This document shows, piece after piece, positions 25,116 to 33,954 of a stretch of DNA of 64,000 bases. The position numbers and the translations under genes were made by a program. This DNA comes from Micromonospora sp. CB01531 (GTDB lineage Bacteria; Actinomycetota; Actinomycetes; Mycobacteriales; Micromonosporaceae): the NCBI RefSeq assembly GCF_001905095.1, contig NZ_LWLS01000069.1, positions 62,001 to 126,000 of the forward strand. The letters run 5' to 3'. The notes beneath the pieces are model-generated. The model made no database searches. It saw only the letters and a program-made list of their open reading frames with translations, and was not told the DNA's origin. Numbering within the stretch: position 1 is the stretch's first letter; the number at the start of each line of letters is the position of its first letter.

Positions 25116-26156
25116 ATGCCGAGTGAGGGAACGGGTGCGAGAGGGATCGCACGACGAAACCTGTTGGTGGGAGCGGGTGCCGCTGCCTCCGCAGTCGCGC
25201 TGGGGCAACAGCGCGCCTCCGCATCTGAGCGGCTCGCGCAGCCACAGAAGCCAGGTAAGTCGGGCAGGATTCTCAATGCGTACTACCTGGCTGCCAACGC
25301 TTACACGATCGTGCCACGCCGAGTTCGCGAGGACATGAGGTGGATGGCCAGCATCGGGACCAACGCGGTCTCCATCAGTGTGTTGGAGCAAGATTTTGAC
25401 AGCGCAAATTACAACATACAAATCACGATCGAAGAGGCGAAGCGGGCCGGTATAACCCCTTATGCCGTTCCCTCGCGTTGGGGAAGTCTGGTAGCCGGTG
25501 CACCCAGCGTGCCCAGCAATTTCACCGAGACTCACCCTGAGACTTGGCTGATGAAAGACGACGGCAGTCCCTATACCAATAGCAGAGGCCATCGAAGCGA
25601 TCCGACCCACCCGAATACGGTTCGGTTCTTCAAGGAGAGCACTGAGAGGCTGCTGACCCAGTGGCCCTTCGAGGGCATAATCTGGGACGAGCCGAAGGAC
25701 AACAACGCCTGCGACCTGTTTCGCCAGGCCAGCGAGCACGCCAAGGCGATCAAGCCTGACGTGACAATCTCGCTCTTCCTTGACCTCTCAGCCTACCAAG
25801 GAGCATCGTCGGACGACGCGGCCGAACAGTTCGCCCGGATCGAGGCTCTTGATTATTTCGGTTGTGATGGCAGCCCATGGGGTCCGGACGACCCGGGTGA
25901 CCAAAAGAAGGTTCTACTCGGCGGCGACGGGGAGCGCTTTATCTCGATGGCCAGAAGGAACGGCAAACGTAGCCTCCTCCTGGCGGAGACATATGCTCTG
26001 CGCAAGTCGGTCCACCCTCTCGTCGACCGGCGCCTTCCAGAGGTTGTCGACCTCGGCTCAGATTGTCTGAGTTACTACTACTTCCCTCGGAATGTCGAGG
26101 ACCCGGACGAGCTTATGGAAATCACTCGCAAGCATGTGAGGGGCTACGCCGGCTGA
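25116..26156 (+). CDS. Tat-exported protein with TIM-barrel-like glycosidase features
   Basis: This 346-residue protein starts with a twin-arginine signal (ARRNLLVGAGAAASAVALG, residues 13-31). The mature part alternates strands and helices in a TIM-barrel manner: ILNAYYLAANAYT, MASIGTNAVSISVLEQD, AKRAGITPYAVPSRWG, FEGIIWDEPKDNNACD, IEALDYFGCDGSPWGPDD and LLLAETYAL. The WDEPK and DGSPW segments place acidic residues at strand ends, like retaining glycosidases, but I cannot assign a GH family. It follows GH28 by 95 bp on the same strand with the same lower GC, so joint transfer and joint action on one polysaccharide are plausible. Confidence 0.7.
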   Translation: MPSEGTGARGIARRNLLVGAGAAASAVALGQQRASASERLAQPQKPGKSGRILNAYYLAANAYTIVPRRVREDMRWMASIGTNAVSISVLEQDFDSANYNIQITIEEAKRAGITPYAVPSRWGSLVAGAPSVPSNFTETHPETWLMKDDGSPYTNSRGHRSDPTHPNTVRFFKESTERLLTQWPFEGIIWDEPKDNNACDLFRQASEHAKAIKPDVTISLFLDLSAYQGASSDDAAEQFARIEALDYFGCDGSPWGPDDPGDQKKVLLGGDGERFISMARRNGKRSLLLAETYALRKSVHPLVDRRLPEVVDLGSDCLSYYYFPRNVEDPDELMEITRKHVRGYAG

Positions 26157-26330
26157 CGTGCGAGAGCAGCAGAACTCCCTCCATCCTCTGGACCACCTCC
26201 GCGACTCTGTTGCGGAACTGGTCAGCACCCAAGAAACACCTGCCGCTGAACCCCAAGAAAGGCTGGGTGTGCAGGGCGATCAGTCGCGGATAGCTCCTAC
26301 TGTGGCCAACTGCCCGCCCGCGGCGACCGG

Positions 26331-26957
26331 TCAGGCGCCGCGGGCGAACAGGGCCAGGCGTACCCGGTTGTCGCTGCCGGTCTTGGTCATGAGGCTGGTG
26401 ATGTGGGTCTTGACCGTGGTGATGCCGATGTGCAGTTGCTCGGCGATCTCCGTGTTCGACAGGCCCTCGGCGACCAGGTTCAGCACGTCCTGCTCGCGGG
26501 CGGTCAGTCCCTCGACCGGCCGGGGTGTGTCGGAGCGGGCGTCGACCGCGCGCTGGACCAGGCGGCGCAGCACCTCCTGGCTGAACGGGCTGTCGCCGGC
26601 GGCGGCCTTGCGGACGCCGTCCAACAGGTCGGCGGGGGGCGCGTCCTTGAGCAGGAATCCGCAGGCGCCGGCGGTCAGCGCCGGATAGAGGTGGTCGTCG
26701 TCGCCGAACGTGGTCAGCACCAGGATCCGGGTGCCGGGACGGTCGGCGAGGATGCGGCTGGTCGCGGTGATCCCGTCGACGCCGGGCATGCGCAGGTCCA
26801 TGACGACGACGTCGGGGATGAGCCGCGCGGCGAGGGATACCGCGTCGCGGCCGTTGTCGGCCTCGCCGACGACCTCGATGTCGGGTTGGGCGTCGCAGAG
26901 CATGCGAAGGCCAGCGCGGATGAGGTGCTGGTCGTCGACCAGCAGGACGCGGATCAT
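26331..26957 (-). CDS. NarL/LuxR-family response regulator
   Basis: The 208-residue regulator starts at the ATG at 26957, overlapping the kinase stop (ATGA). The receiver has D9/D10 in LLVDDQ, phospho-acceptor Asp in VVVMDLRMPGVDG (about residue 54), LTTFGDDDHLY and FLLKDAPP. The LuxR helix-turn-helix follows a linker (LTAREQDVLNLVAEGLSNTE then IAEQLHIGITTVKTH). It ends a four-gene operon with two membrane proteins and a kinase. The dyad at 29690-29707 upstream of the operon is a candidate binding site. Confidence 0.95.
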   Translation of the reverse strand: MIRVLLVDDQHLIRAGLRMLCDAQPDIEVVGEADNGRDAVSLAARLIPDVVVMDLRMPGVDGITATSRILADRPGTRILVLTTFGDDDHLYPALTAGACGFLLKDAPPADLLDGVRKAAAGDSPFSQEVLRRLVQRAVDARSDTPRPVEGLTAREQDVLNLVAEGLSNTEIAEQLHIGITTVKTHITSLMTKTGSDNRVRLALFARGA

Positions 26958-28225
26958 GCCGGCTCCGTCGTGCGTGGCCCCACCGGAGCCTCGCGGTCCT
27001 GGTCCGACTGGGCCGGCGGGACGGCAGGGGAGGGGGGAGCAGGCGCCAGCGCGATGGCCGGGCCCGGGAGGACGGTACGCACCCGCCAACCCGCACCCGC
27101 CGGGCCGGCCTCCAGTTGACCGCCGAGGACCTCGACGCGTTCGCGCATGCCGGTGATGCCGTGGCCGCCGCCGGACGGCATCGCCGCCGGCAACCAGCCG
27201 CCCCCGTCGTCGGACACCTCCCAGCGCACGGCCTCGTCGACCACGCTGACCGACAGGTGGGCGAGGGCGGATGTGCCGGCGTGCTTTGCCACGTTGGTCA
27301 GCGCCTCCTGGGTGAGTCGCAACACCGCCATTCCTCGTACCGCATCCAGCGACCCGACCGCGGGGTCGATGTCGGCCTCGACGGTGACGCCGGCCTGGCG
27401 GGCCCGGTCGACCGCCGCGCCGAGGGCCGCCGGCAGTGCCGACGGCTCGATGGCGGTCAGCGCCGCGTCGCCGCGTACGCCGTCGGGGTTGCGCAGGACC
27501 GCGACGAGCCGGCGCAGGTCGGCCAGGGCGGCGGTCCCCGTGCCGTGCACGTCGTCGAACACCTCACCCACGCGCGGGTCCAGATCCGTCAGTACGTGCC
27601 GGGCCACGCCGACCCGCAGCACCATCGACGCGACGTGGTGCGCGACCACGTCGTGCAATTCCCGGGCGATGGCGCTGCGTTCGTCGGCGCGGGCGGCACG
27701 GCTCTCCGACTCGAGTCGGCGCTGCTCCTCCGCCGCCCGCTCCTGCGCCTGCCGGGTGAGTTCCCGTTGGGCCCGGATGACCAGGCCGAGCAGCAGCGGG
27801 ACGCCGACCTCCACGAGCAGCCCGACGATGCCGGAGAGGAACCGTGGGAACGGGTCGCCGATCGAATCGGTCAGGTCGACCGCGGCCAGCAGCCCGGCGG
27901 CCAGCCAGATGGTCCGTGGTCGGCGCGCCCGCATGGCCAGTTCGAGCAACGCCCAGCTGGCGCCTACCTGGTTGATAGTGATGTCGTCGAGCAGGCAGAT
28001 GGCGACCGCCAGCAGCGCGGTCTGCGCCAACAGGTTGACCAGTGGTCGGCGGTGCAACACCAACGCGACGCCGAACGCGATCCCCGCGAGGATCAACTGC
28101 GTGGCCGTCGGCCCGTGGCCTTGCATCGGGGCACCGAAGACCAGGTAGCCGACGCCGCTCAGGTCGAGCAGCACGATCCGCACGAAGCCGTCGCGCACGT
28201 CGAACAGTCGTCCCACCCACCCCAC
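26954..28225 (-). CDS. NarL-family sensor histidine kinase
   Basis: From the GTG at 28225 the product is 423 residues. Residues 15-150 contain five or six membrane helices; the open frame further upstream is only GC-driven. A coiled coil (QAQERAAEEQRRLESESR) leads to the HisKA_3 box with the acceptor His in ARELHDVVAHHVASMV. The HATPase_c domain shows the N-box LTQEALTNVAKHAG and glycine box GGGHGITGMRERVEVLGG. A Pro/Ala-rich tail follows. Its stop overlaps the regulator start, and its own start is 5 bp after the stop of the ABA4-like gene, placing it in the same operon. Confidence 0.93.
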   Translation of the reverse strand: MGWVGRLFDVRDGFVRIVLLDLSGVGYLVFGAPMQGHGPTATQLILAGIAFGVALVLHRRPLVNLLAQTALLAVAICLLDDITINQVGASWALLELAMRARRPRTIWLAAGLLAAVDLTDSIGDPFPRFLSGIVGLLVEVGVPLLLGLVIRAQRELTRQAQERAAEEQRRLESESRAARADERSAIARELHDVVAHHVASMVLRVGVARHVLTDLDPRVGEVFDDVHGTGTAALADLRRLVAVLRNPDGVRGDAALTAIEPSALPAALGAAVDRARQAGVTVEADIDPAVGSLDAVRGMAVLRLTQEALTNVAKHAGTSALAHLSVSVVDEAVRWEVSDDGGGWLPAAMPSGGGHGITGMRERVEVLGGQLEAGPAGAGWRVRTVLPGPAIALAPAPPSPAVPPAQSDQDREAPVGPRTTEPA

Positions 28226-28230
28226 GGCGT

Positions 28231-28686
28231 TCAGCCTATGCGCTGCGGCTCGGCGGCCGGAATCGCCGCCGGCTGCGGCCACCTGACCCGGGCGGCGAGG
28301 TAGGCGGCCAGGCCGAGCGGCCCGAGCAGGATCGTCAGCACCAGCACCGGAGCCATGACCAGCGCCGGCACCCCCCGTTCCCGGCTGTCGAGCCACGCCC
28401 ACCGGCCGACGAACAGGTCGAACGCGATCATGTGCGCCCAGGCCGCCGCCGCGCCGGTGGCGGTGCCGAGCAGGTCGCGTACGCCGTCCAGGGTCGGGGA
28501 CGCCACCGCCGGGAGCACGTCCCCGAGCGCCGGGATCACCAGGGTCGCGTAGATCAGCAGGGCCGGTGCCACGATCAGTGGCGACCTGATGATCCGGGCG
28601 GTCCACGACCAGCGGGGCAGCAGGATCATCAGCGCCCAGAACGGCGCGGCCACCGCGAACGTCAGCTCGAACAGGGTGCCGGTCAT
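28231..28686 (-). CDS. ABA4-like (DUF4281) membrane protein
   Basis: This 151-residue protein starts at the ATG at 28686. It has four membrane helices and the family features FELTFAVAAPFWALMILLP at the N-terminus, a long periplasmic loop, and the WAHMIAFDLFVGRWAWLDS segment that typifies ABA4-like proteins. Plant ABA4 acts in neoxanthin synthesis, but bacterial homologues have no proven function. It overlaps the upstream membrane protein by 4 bp and precedes the kinase by 5 bp, so it could feed a membrane signal into that two-component system. Confidence 0.85.
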   Translation of the reverse strand: MTGTLFELTFAVAAPFWALMILLPRWSWTARIIRSPLIVAPALLIYATLVIPALGDVLPAVASPTLDGVRDLLGTATGAAAAWAHMIAFDLFVGRWAWLDSRERGVPALVMAPVLVLTILLGPLGLAAYLAARVRWPQPAAIPAAEPQRIG

Positions 28687-29609
28687 GCCGCCAGCACCAT
28701 TTCCGGGCGGTGCCGACGGGCCAGGACCGCCCCAGCGGCGGCTGCGGTCGCGACCACCAGCGCCGCCACGGCGGCCAGCGTGAGCGCGTCCGGCCGCAGC
28801 AGCGGCTGCCCGCGCAGGGCCTGCCAGGTGAACAGCATGGTGAGTGCACCGTACGCGCCGCCTGCGACGACCACCAGGCGCGCCCGGGTGCGCTCGTCGA
28901 GCCGCCCGAGGAACCGGCCCAGCAGCATCGCCAGGATAGGCAGCGCCTGCAGCGCGTGCATCCCCACGAAGTGTCCGATCCGCAGATCCCCGCCGGTGGT
29001 GCTCCAGCCCACCAGCGGCAGCCCGGGCCCGCCGTCCGGCACGCCCACGCTGTGCGCCCCGGAGATCCCCTCGATGCCCGGCTCCTGGCTGGGCAGCACC
29101 ATCGGGATCGCCACCAGCATGCCGAGCAGGGTCAGGCCGAGTCCCAGCCCGACGGCGTACTTGCCGACCCGGTCCGCGATCGGCTGGCGCAGCACCACGA
29201 TCCCGATGACCAGGTGCGCCGTGAACAGCACCATGATCGCGGCACCCATCAGCGAGAACAGGATGCCGTTGAGCGGGGTGGTCCCGTTGAAATGGCTGGT
29301 CGTGCCGCGCAGCACCTGCCCGACGATCACCGCCATCTCCATCACGCCCATCGCGACGATGACGGTGCCCGCCCACTCCGCGACCCGGCTCCGCCGCGGC
29401 AGCAGGGACAGCATCCAAGCGAGGGTGGTGCCGTACAGCACGAACGACACGGAAAACTTGAACGGCTTGAGCCAGATCGGCACGCCGGTGAGGACCCGCG
29501 AGTCGGCGACGATGCCGACCGCGGAGACGAGGGCCAGCACCGCCATCGCCGCGACGAAGAGCATCAGTGGGCGGTGCCAGTGTGCCGCCCGGCGCATCGT
29601 GGTTGTCAT
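28683..29609 (-). CDS. Seven-to-eight helix membrane protein of unknown function
   Basis: The 308-residue polytopic protein has hydrophobic segments near residues 18-38, 50-68, 78-98, 110-132, 148-170, 215-232, 250-268 and 280-300. The WLKPFKFSVSFVLYG stretch and the late loop GHFVGMHALQALP are conserved-looking; proteins of this type are often found next to ABA4-like genes (recalled). It is the first gene of the operon with ABA4-like, kinase and regulator genes. The start ATG at 29609 begins MTTTMRRAAHWHRP and fits a cytoplasmic N-terminus. Confidence 0.75.
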   Translation of the reverse strand: MTTTMRRAAHWHRPLMLFVAAMAVLALVSAVGIVADSRVLTGVPIWLKPFKFSVSFVLYGTTLAWMLSLLPRRSRVAEWAGTVIVAMGVMEMAVIVGQVLRGTTSHFNGTTPLNGILFSLMGAAIMVLFTAHLVIGIVVLRQPIADRVGKYAVGLGLGLTLLGMLVAIPMVLPSQEPGIEGISGAHSVGVPDGGPGLPLVGWSTTGGDLRIGHFVGMHALQALPILAMLLGRFLGRLDERTRARLVVVAGGAYGALTMLFTWQALRGQPLLRPDALTLAAVAALVVATAAAAGAVLARRHRPEMVLAA

Positions 29610-29689
29610 ACCTGCAGATGCTGGTGCGCCGGCCGGCGTACGTCGCCCGACCTGAAGCCCCGGTCGCGGCCGGCGGTCGGAGCCGCTTC

Positions 29690-29707
29690 CTCCTACCTGG
29701 GTAGGAG
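29690..29707. promoter_or_regulatory. Dyad CTCCTACC-TG-GGTAGGAG
   Basis: Perfect 8-bp arms with a 2-bp centre lie 81-98 bp upstream of the first gene of the membrane-protein/two-component operon. Size and symmetry suit a NarL-type response regulator dimer, so autoregulation by the regulator at 26331 is the simplest reading. Confidence 0.55.
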
Positions 29708-29771
29708 ACGGAACCGTAAGCCCTGGTCCGTGCCTGGCGTTCGACGCCGGGACCGTCCGGTGGCCGGCACG

Positions 29772-29806
29772 CGGTCGCGCCGGCAGTCCCCCTGCCGGCG
29801 CGACCG
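29772..29806 (-). terminator. 15-bp perfect hairpin after DUF4127 gene
   Basis: Arms CGGTCGCGCCGGCAG and CTGCCGGCGCGACCG pair perfectly over 15 bp with a TCCCC loop, 10 bp beyond the stop of the DUF4127 gene. It probably ends the sugar operon transcript. Confidence 0.75.
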
Positions 29807-29816
29807 GATGTGCTGG

Positions 29817-31457
29817 TCAGGACAGCTGCAGCCGGGGCTCCAGGGCCACCTCGAAGAGCCGGTCCCACGGCAGCTCGACCCGGGCCGACTCGAACCGCGC
29901 CAGGGTCGCCGTGAACGTCTTCGCGCCCCGCCGGCCCAGCACCACGGGGTGCCCGGCGAAGTGGTCGGCGAAGTACCGCTCGGTCAGCGGCACCAGCCGC
30001 TCCCGTACCCAGCCGTCGAAGTAGCTCTTCTGCTCGGGTGTGAGCGCGAGCGGGTCCCAGCCCTGCGCCCGCGTGTGCGCGTACGCCTCGACCTGCACCA
30101 CGTTCTTCCACGGGTCGTCCTTGACGAACCGGTAGAGCAGGTACTCGGCGTGCGCCAGGCCGGGCCCGCGCAGCTCGGGTACGCCGTACCCGCTGCCTGA
30201 GGAGCGCAGGTACGCCCAGCGGGCGGTGCCATGGCCGAGCGCCAGCCCGAGCGCGTTGCCGCCGGTGTTCCACCCCGAGTACGACAGCAGCGCCGCGAGA
30301 TCCAGACCGTTCTCCATCCGCGCGACCAGTTCGTGGTCGGCCTTGTTCACGATCAGCGGGTCCACCACGATCACCGGGGTGCCGGCGGCCAGCTGTGCGC
30401 CGATCCGCCCGACGAAGGCGTCCAGGTCGGCGGCCCGCTGCCCGGACGCCGCGGACGGGGTGTTCACGGCGAGCACGATGTCCGCGTCGCCGCTGACCAC
30501 CCGGCCACCGATGGCGGCCACGTGCCGGCGGATGTTCTCCGCGAACGGGATGCCCTCCAACTGCGCGGTCCAGTCCTCACCCGAGACACCGGCGTACTCC
30601 ACCCGGTAGGTGGGTGCCGTGCCGGCGGCGACCACCCGCGCGACCAGCAGCGCGTCGACCTCGTCCGCGCCGGGGAAGATCTCCACCCGGTCGCCGACGC
30701 CGAGCCGGGCCACCAACGCCTCCAGCTCCACCCGCTCCGCCCGGGCCAGGCCGACCGGCGCGGTGTCGTCCTCCGACAGCACGAGATGACTGATCGTGCC
30801 GTCGGCGACCCACTCCACCATCAACCGGTTGACCTGGTGGTTGCGGGCCCGCGCGGCGAGGTAGTCCTCGACGACCTGGTCCGGGATCTGCGCCCGGACG
30901 GCGTCGAGCCGGGACCGCAGCTCCTCCTGCCCGAGGTTGACCACCTGGTCGTAGAGCTTCGCCCACTCGACCAGCCGGTCGCGGTACTTGTCCAGGTCGG
31001 TGCCGGTGCTGGTGATGGCGAGCCGCTGGATGGTGTCGTGCACCTCGATCACCGCCGCCGGCCGCGTTGCGCGCAGGTTCCGGATCGCGGCCAGGTTCTC
31101 CAGGGCGGCAGCCAGCGTCGGGGCGGCGGTCCGGGACGCGATCAGACCGCCGTAGGCGAGCATGCTGACCGAGATCACGTACCCGTCGACACCGTCGGCG
31201 GCGCCGAGCCAACGGGCGACGGCGGCCCCGTCGCCGGGGGTGAAGAAGCGGCCCAGCAGTTCCCGGGGCGGCAGCTGCACCTGCGCGCCGGCGCTCGCCG
31301 CGGTCATCTGCGGGCAGTAGGTGTTGACCGGCCGGTCGTCCAACGGCACCAGCGCCACGGTCAGCTGCCGGTCCGCGGGCCCGGCGAACGTCGGCCGGCC
31401 GATGGCCGCGGTGGCCAGCCCGGCCATGCCGGTGGCCAGGAGGGTACGTCTCTTCAC
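29817..31457 (-). CDS. DUF4127 family protein, secreted by a Tat- or Sec-like signal
   Basis: This 546-residue protein begins MKRRTLLATGMAGLATAAIG, a short basic/hydrophobic export signal. It then carries the DUF4127 hallmark VALVPLDDRPVNTYCPQ near residue 35, YVISVSMLAYGGLIASR, a VLSEDDTAP segment and the C-terminal SYSGWNTGGNALGLALG. The last motif recalls metal- or phosphate-binding loops of amidase-like enzymes, but no activity is established for the family. It is the last gene of the amino-sugar operon, 9 bp after nanE, so it probably acts on the same substrate outside the membrane. Confidence 0.9.
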   Translation of the reverse strand: MKRRTLLATGMAGLATAAIGRPTFAGPADRQLTVALVPLDDRPVNTYCPQMTAASAGAQVQLPPRELLGRFFTPGDGAAVARWLGAADGVDGYVISVSMLAYGGLIASRTAAPTLAAALENLAAIRNLRATRPAAVIEVHDTIQRLAITSTGTDLDKYRDRLVEWAKLYDQVVNLGQEELRSRLDAVRAQIPDQVVEDYLAARARNHQVNRLMVEWVADGTISHLVLSEDDTAPVGLARAERVELEALVARLGVGDRVEIFPGADEVDALLVARVVAAGTAPTYRVEYAGVSGEDWTAQLEGIPFAENIRRHVAAIGGRVVSGDADIVLAVNTPSAASGQRAADLDAFVGRIGAQLAAGTPVIVVDPLIVNKADHELVARMENGLDLAALLSYSGWNTGGNALGLALGHGTARWAYLRSSGSGYGVPELRGPGLAHAEYLLYRFVKDDPWKNVVQVEAYAHTRAQGWDPLALTPEQKSYFDGWVRERLVPLTERYFADHFAGHPVVLGRRGAKTFTATLARFESARVELPWDRLFEVALEPRLQLS

Positions 31458-31466
31458 TTGCTCTCC

Positions 31467-32168
31467 CTACTTCTCTGGGGCGCTCGCCGCGCGTGGGGTG
31501 GCCGGCACGAGCCGGCGGGTGATCCACTGCGGTGAGGTGACGGCGTTGCCCACCACCACCGCGTGCGCACCGGCTTCGAAGGCCGCGCCGATCTGCTCCG
31601 TGCCCCGGTACCGCCCTTCGGCGATCACCGGAACCGGCAGCAGTGCGACGAGTCGCGCCACGAGCCCGAGGTCGGGCCCGTCAGTCTGCGGGCTGGCCGG
31701 GGTGTAGCCGGACAGCGTGGTGGCGACGGCGTCCGCGCCCGCCTCGACGGCGGCGACGCCCTCGGCCATGGTGGAGACGTCGGCCAGCACTAGCGCGTCG
31801 GTCCGTTCGCGGAGCGCCCGCACGGTGTCGGCGAAGGTGCGCCCGTCCGGTCGGGGACGGTCGGTGGCGTCGACCGCGACGATGTCCGCCCCAGCCAGCG
31901 CCACCTCAAGCGCGTGCGCCGCCGTCGGGGTGATGAACACGTCCGCCGTGCCGTGCTTGTACAACCCGATCACCGGCACGTCGACCGCGGCGCGCACCGC
32001 CTTGACGTCGTCCGGTCCGTTGACCCGCACCGCCACCGCGCCGCCGCGTACCACCGCCGACGCCACCCGGGCCTGGACGTACGGGTCCCGCATCGGATCC
32101 TCCGGCTCGTCGGGCAGCGGCTGGCAGGACACCACCAGCCCGCCGGCCAGGTCGTCGAGCACACTCAC
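31467..32168 (-). CDS. nanE: N-acetylmannosamine-6-phosphate 2-epimerase
   Basis: The 233-residue TIM-barrel enzyme should convert ManNAc-6-P to GlcNAc-6-P in the cytoplasm. NanE landmarks are all present: LVVSCQPLPDEP at the start, PVIGLYKHG (the catalytic Lys), VAVDATDRPRPDG, LVLADVSTMAEG, ATTLSGYT and PVIAEGRY (the conserved Glu). The GTG at 32168 sits at the usual start of the fold. It follows a ROK kinase by 47 bp, the classical kinase-epimerase order of sialic acid/ManNAc catabolism. No N-acetylneuraminate lyase is in the window, so the entering sugar may be ManNAc or a derivative. Confidence 0.93.
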   Translation of the reverse strand: MSVLDDLAGGLVVSCQPLPDEPEDPMRDPYVQARVASAVVRGGAVAVRVNGPDDVKAVRAAVDVPVIGLYKHGTADVFITPTAAHALEVALAGADIVAVDATDRPRPDGRTFADTVRALRERTDALVLADVSTMAEGVAAVEAGADAVATTLSGYTPASPQTDGPDLGLVARLVALLPVPVIAEGRYRGTEQIGAAFEAGAHAVVVGNAVTSPQWITRRLVPATPRAASAPEK

Positions 32169-32215
32169 CGCTCTGGTCCTTCCGTTGATGTGGGTGCGGT
32201 TGGTGCCGTCACCGG

Positions 32216-33115
32216 TCACTCCGGTGTATTCGTGGCCAGCCGGGCCGCGCCGACCACGACGGCGTCGGCGCCCAGGGCGGCCGGCAGCAGCGGCACGCCG
32301 GCCCAGCCCGCCGGCAGTTCCGCCGCGTAGGCGGCCGACGCGGCGGGCAGCAGTGCTCCGGCCGCCCCGCCGGCCACCAGGACGGCGTCCGGGTCGAGCA
32401 GGGCCACCAACCCCGCCAGCACCGCGCCGAGCACGGCGCCGGCCCGGTCCACGACCTGCCGGGCGGCCGTGTCCCCGGCCGCCGCGCGGTCCGCCACCGC
32501 CCGTCCGCTGATCCGGTCGCCGGTCTCGATGGCGTACGCGGCGGCCAGCCCGGTGCCCGAGGCGATCGCCTCCAGGTGCCCGTACCGGCCGCACCCGCAC
32601 CGCAGCCGTTCGGCACCGGGCGCCGGCAGATGCGCCACCTCGCCGGCGGCGCCGCGGGCACCGGCCTCGACGCGGCCGTTGCGAACGACCGCCCCGCCCA
32701 GCCCGGTGCCGGCGGCCACCAGCAGCACATGAGCCCGGTCCCGCCCGGCGCCGGCCCAGCATTCGCCCAGCGCCGCGGCGTTCACGTCATTGGTGACCCG
32801 CACGGGTCGTCCCAGCCGCGCGGCCAGCGCGTCCGCGACCGGGGTGCCGGCCCAGCCGGGCAGGCTGTCGGTGGCGTACCGGATACGGCCGGTCGCCGGG
32901 TCGACCGTGCCGGCGGTGCCCACCCCAACCGGCCCGGTCCCCGCCGCGCCGACCAGCCCGGCGGCCAGCCCTGCCGCGGTGTCCAGCACCGCCTCGGGGC
33001 CGGACTGGGCGGGGGTGGGCGCGTCCCGGTGTTGCAGCACTTTCCCGTCGGGGCCGACCAGTGCGGCGGCGGTTTTGGTGCCGCCGATGTCGACTCCGAC
33101 CACCGGGGCCGTCAT
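32216..33115 (-). CDS. ROK-family sugar kinase (probable ManNAc kinase)
   Basis: The 299-residue kinase starts at the ATG at 33115, overlapping the permease stop (ATGA). It has the phosphate-1 motif VGVDIGGTKTAAALVG, the ROK motif VTNDVNAAALGE, GTGLGGAVV and a ROK zinc site CGCGRYGHLE in which the third Cys is His, a variant seen in ManNAc kinases. Next to nanE it most likely phosphorylates ManNAc (NanK role), though gluco- or other hexosamine kinase activity cannot be excluded. No helix-turn-helix precedes it, so it is an enzyme rather than a repressor. Confidence 0.88.
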   Translation of the reverse strand: MTAPVVGVDIGGTKTAAALVGPDGKVLQHRDAPTPAQSGPEAVLDTAAGLAAGLVGAAGTGPVGVGTAGTVDPATGRIRYATDSLPGWAGTPVADALAARLGRPVRVTNDVNAAALGECWAGAGRDRAHVLLVAAGTGLGGAVVRNGRVEAGARGAAGEVAHLPAPGAERLRCGCGRYGHLEAIASGTGLAAAYAIETGDRISGRAVADRAAAGDTAARQVVDRAGAVLGAVLAGLVALLDPDAVLVAGGAAGALLPAASAAYAAELPAGWAGVPLLPAALGADAVVVGAARLATNTPE

Positions 33116-33954
33116 CCCTTCAGGCCGGTGTGGGCGAGGCCTTCGACGAACTGCCTCTGCGCGATGATGAACACCACCAGTACGGGTAGTGCGGTCATTG
33201 ACGCGGCGGCGAGTTGGACGTCCCACATCGGGCCGCCGTAGGCGTCGACGAATTGGGTGAGTGCCTGGGGCAGGGTGAACTTTTCCGGGGAGGAGAGGAA
33301 CACGATCGGTTCCAGGTACAGGTTCCAGCTGTGTAGGAAGGTGAAGATGGCTACCGCGCCGAGTGCGGGCCGGGACAGTGGCAGGGCGATCCGCCAGAAG
33401 GTGGCGAAGCGGCCCAGTCCGTCGACCCGGGCCGCCTCTTCCAGTTCACCGGGGAGGCTGATGAAGAACTGCCGCATGATGAAGGTGGCGAGGACGCTGG
33501 GCGCGCCGAAGATCGGTACGAGGATCAGTGGCCAGTGGGTGTTGATGAGGCCGAGTTTGAAGAACATCTGGAACAGCGGCACGATCGTGACTTCGCTGGG
33601 GATGAGCAGGCCGGCGAGGACGATCAGGAACAACACGTTCTGGCCGTGGAACCGGATCCGCGCGAAGGCGTACCCGGCCAGCGCCGACACGGCGAGGGTG
33701 CCGACGGTGACGAGCAGCGCGATGTAGAGGCTGTTGAGGTATTGCTGCCCGAATGGCTGCAGTTCGAACACCCGCTGGTAGGCGTCGAGTCGTGGGTTGG
33801 TCGGCAGCAGTTGTGGTGGGAAGGTGAAGATGTCCGCGACCGGCTTGAGTGACGAGGTGACCATCCACCAGGTCGGGAAGACGAATGGGATCGCCAGGAT
33901 CAGCAGCGCCCCGTAGAGCGCCAGTTTGGTCCGCCGCGACAGGTCACGATTCAT
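33112..33954 (-). CDS. CUT1 ABC sugar transporter permease (MalG type)
   Basis: The 280-residue permease has six membrane helices and the EAA loop typical of binding-protein-dependent transporters: LEEAARVDGLGRFATFWRIALPLSRP (about residues 188-213, given here by EEAARVDG and RIALPLSRP). The N-terminus FPTWWMVTSSLKP is the usual MalG signature. It pairs with the MalF-type gene, overlapping it by 11 bp. No ATPase gene is in this operon; as in many actinobacteria, a shared MsiK-type ATPase elsewhere probably energises it. Confidence 0.93.
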   Translation of the reverse strand: MNRDLSRRTKLALYGALLILAIPFVFPTWWMVTSSLKPVADIFTFPPQLLPTNPRLDAYQRVFELQPFGQQYLNSLYIALLVTVGTLAVSALAGYAFARIRFHGQNVLFLIVLAGLLIPSEVTIVPLFQMFFKLGLINTHWPLILVPIFGAPSVLATFIMRQFFISLPGELEEAARVDGLGRFATFWRIALPLSRPALGAVAIFTFLHSWNLYLEPIVFLSSPEKFTLPQALTQFVDAYGGPMWDVQLAAASMTALPVLVVFIIAQRQFVEGLAHTGLKG

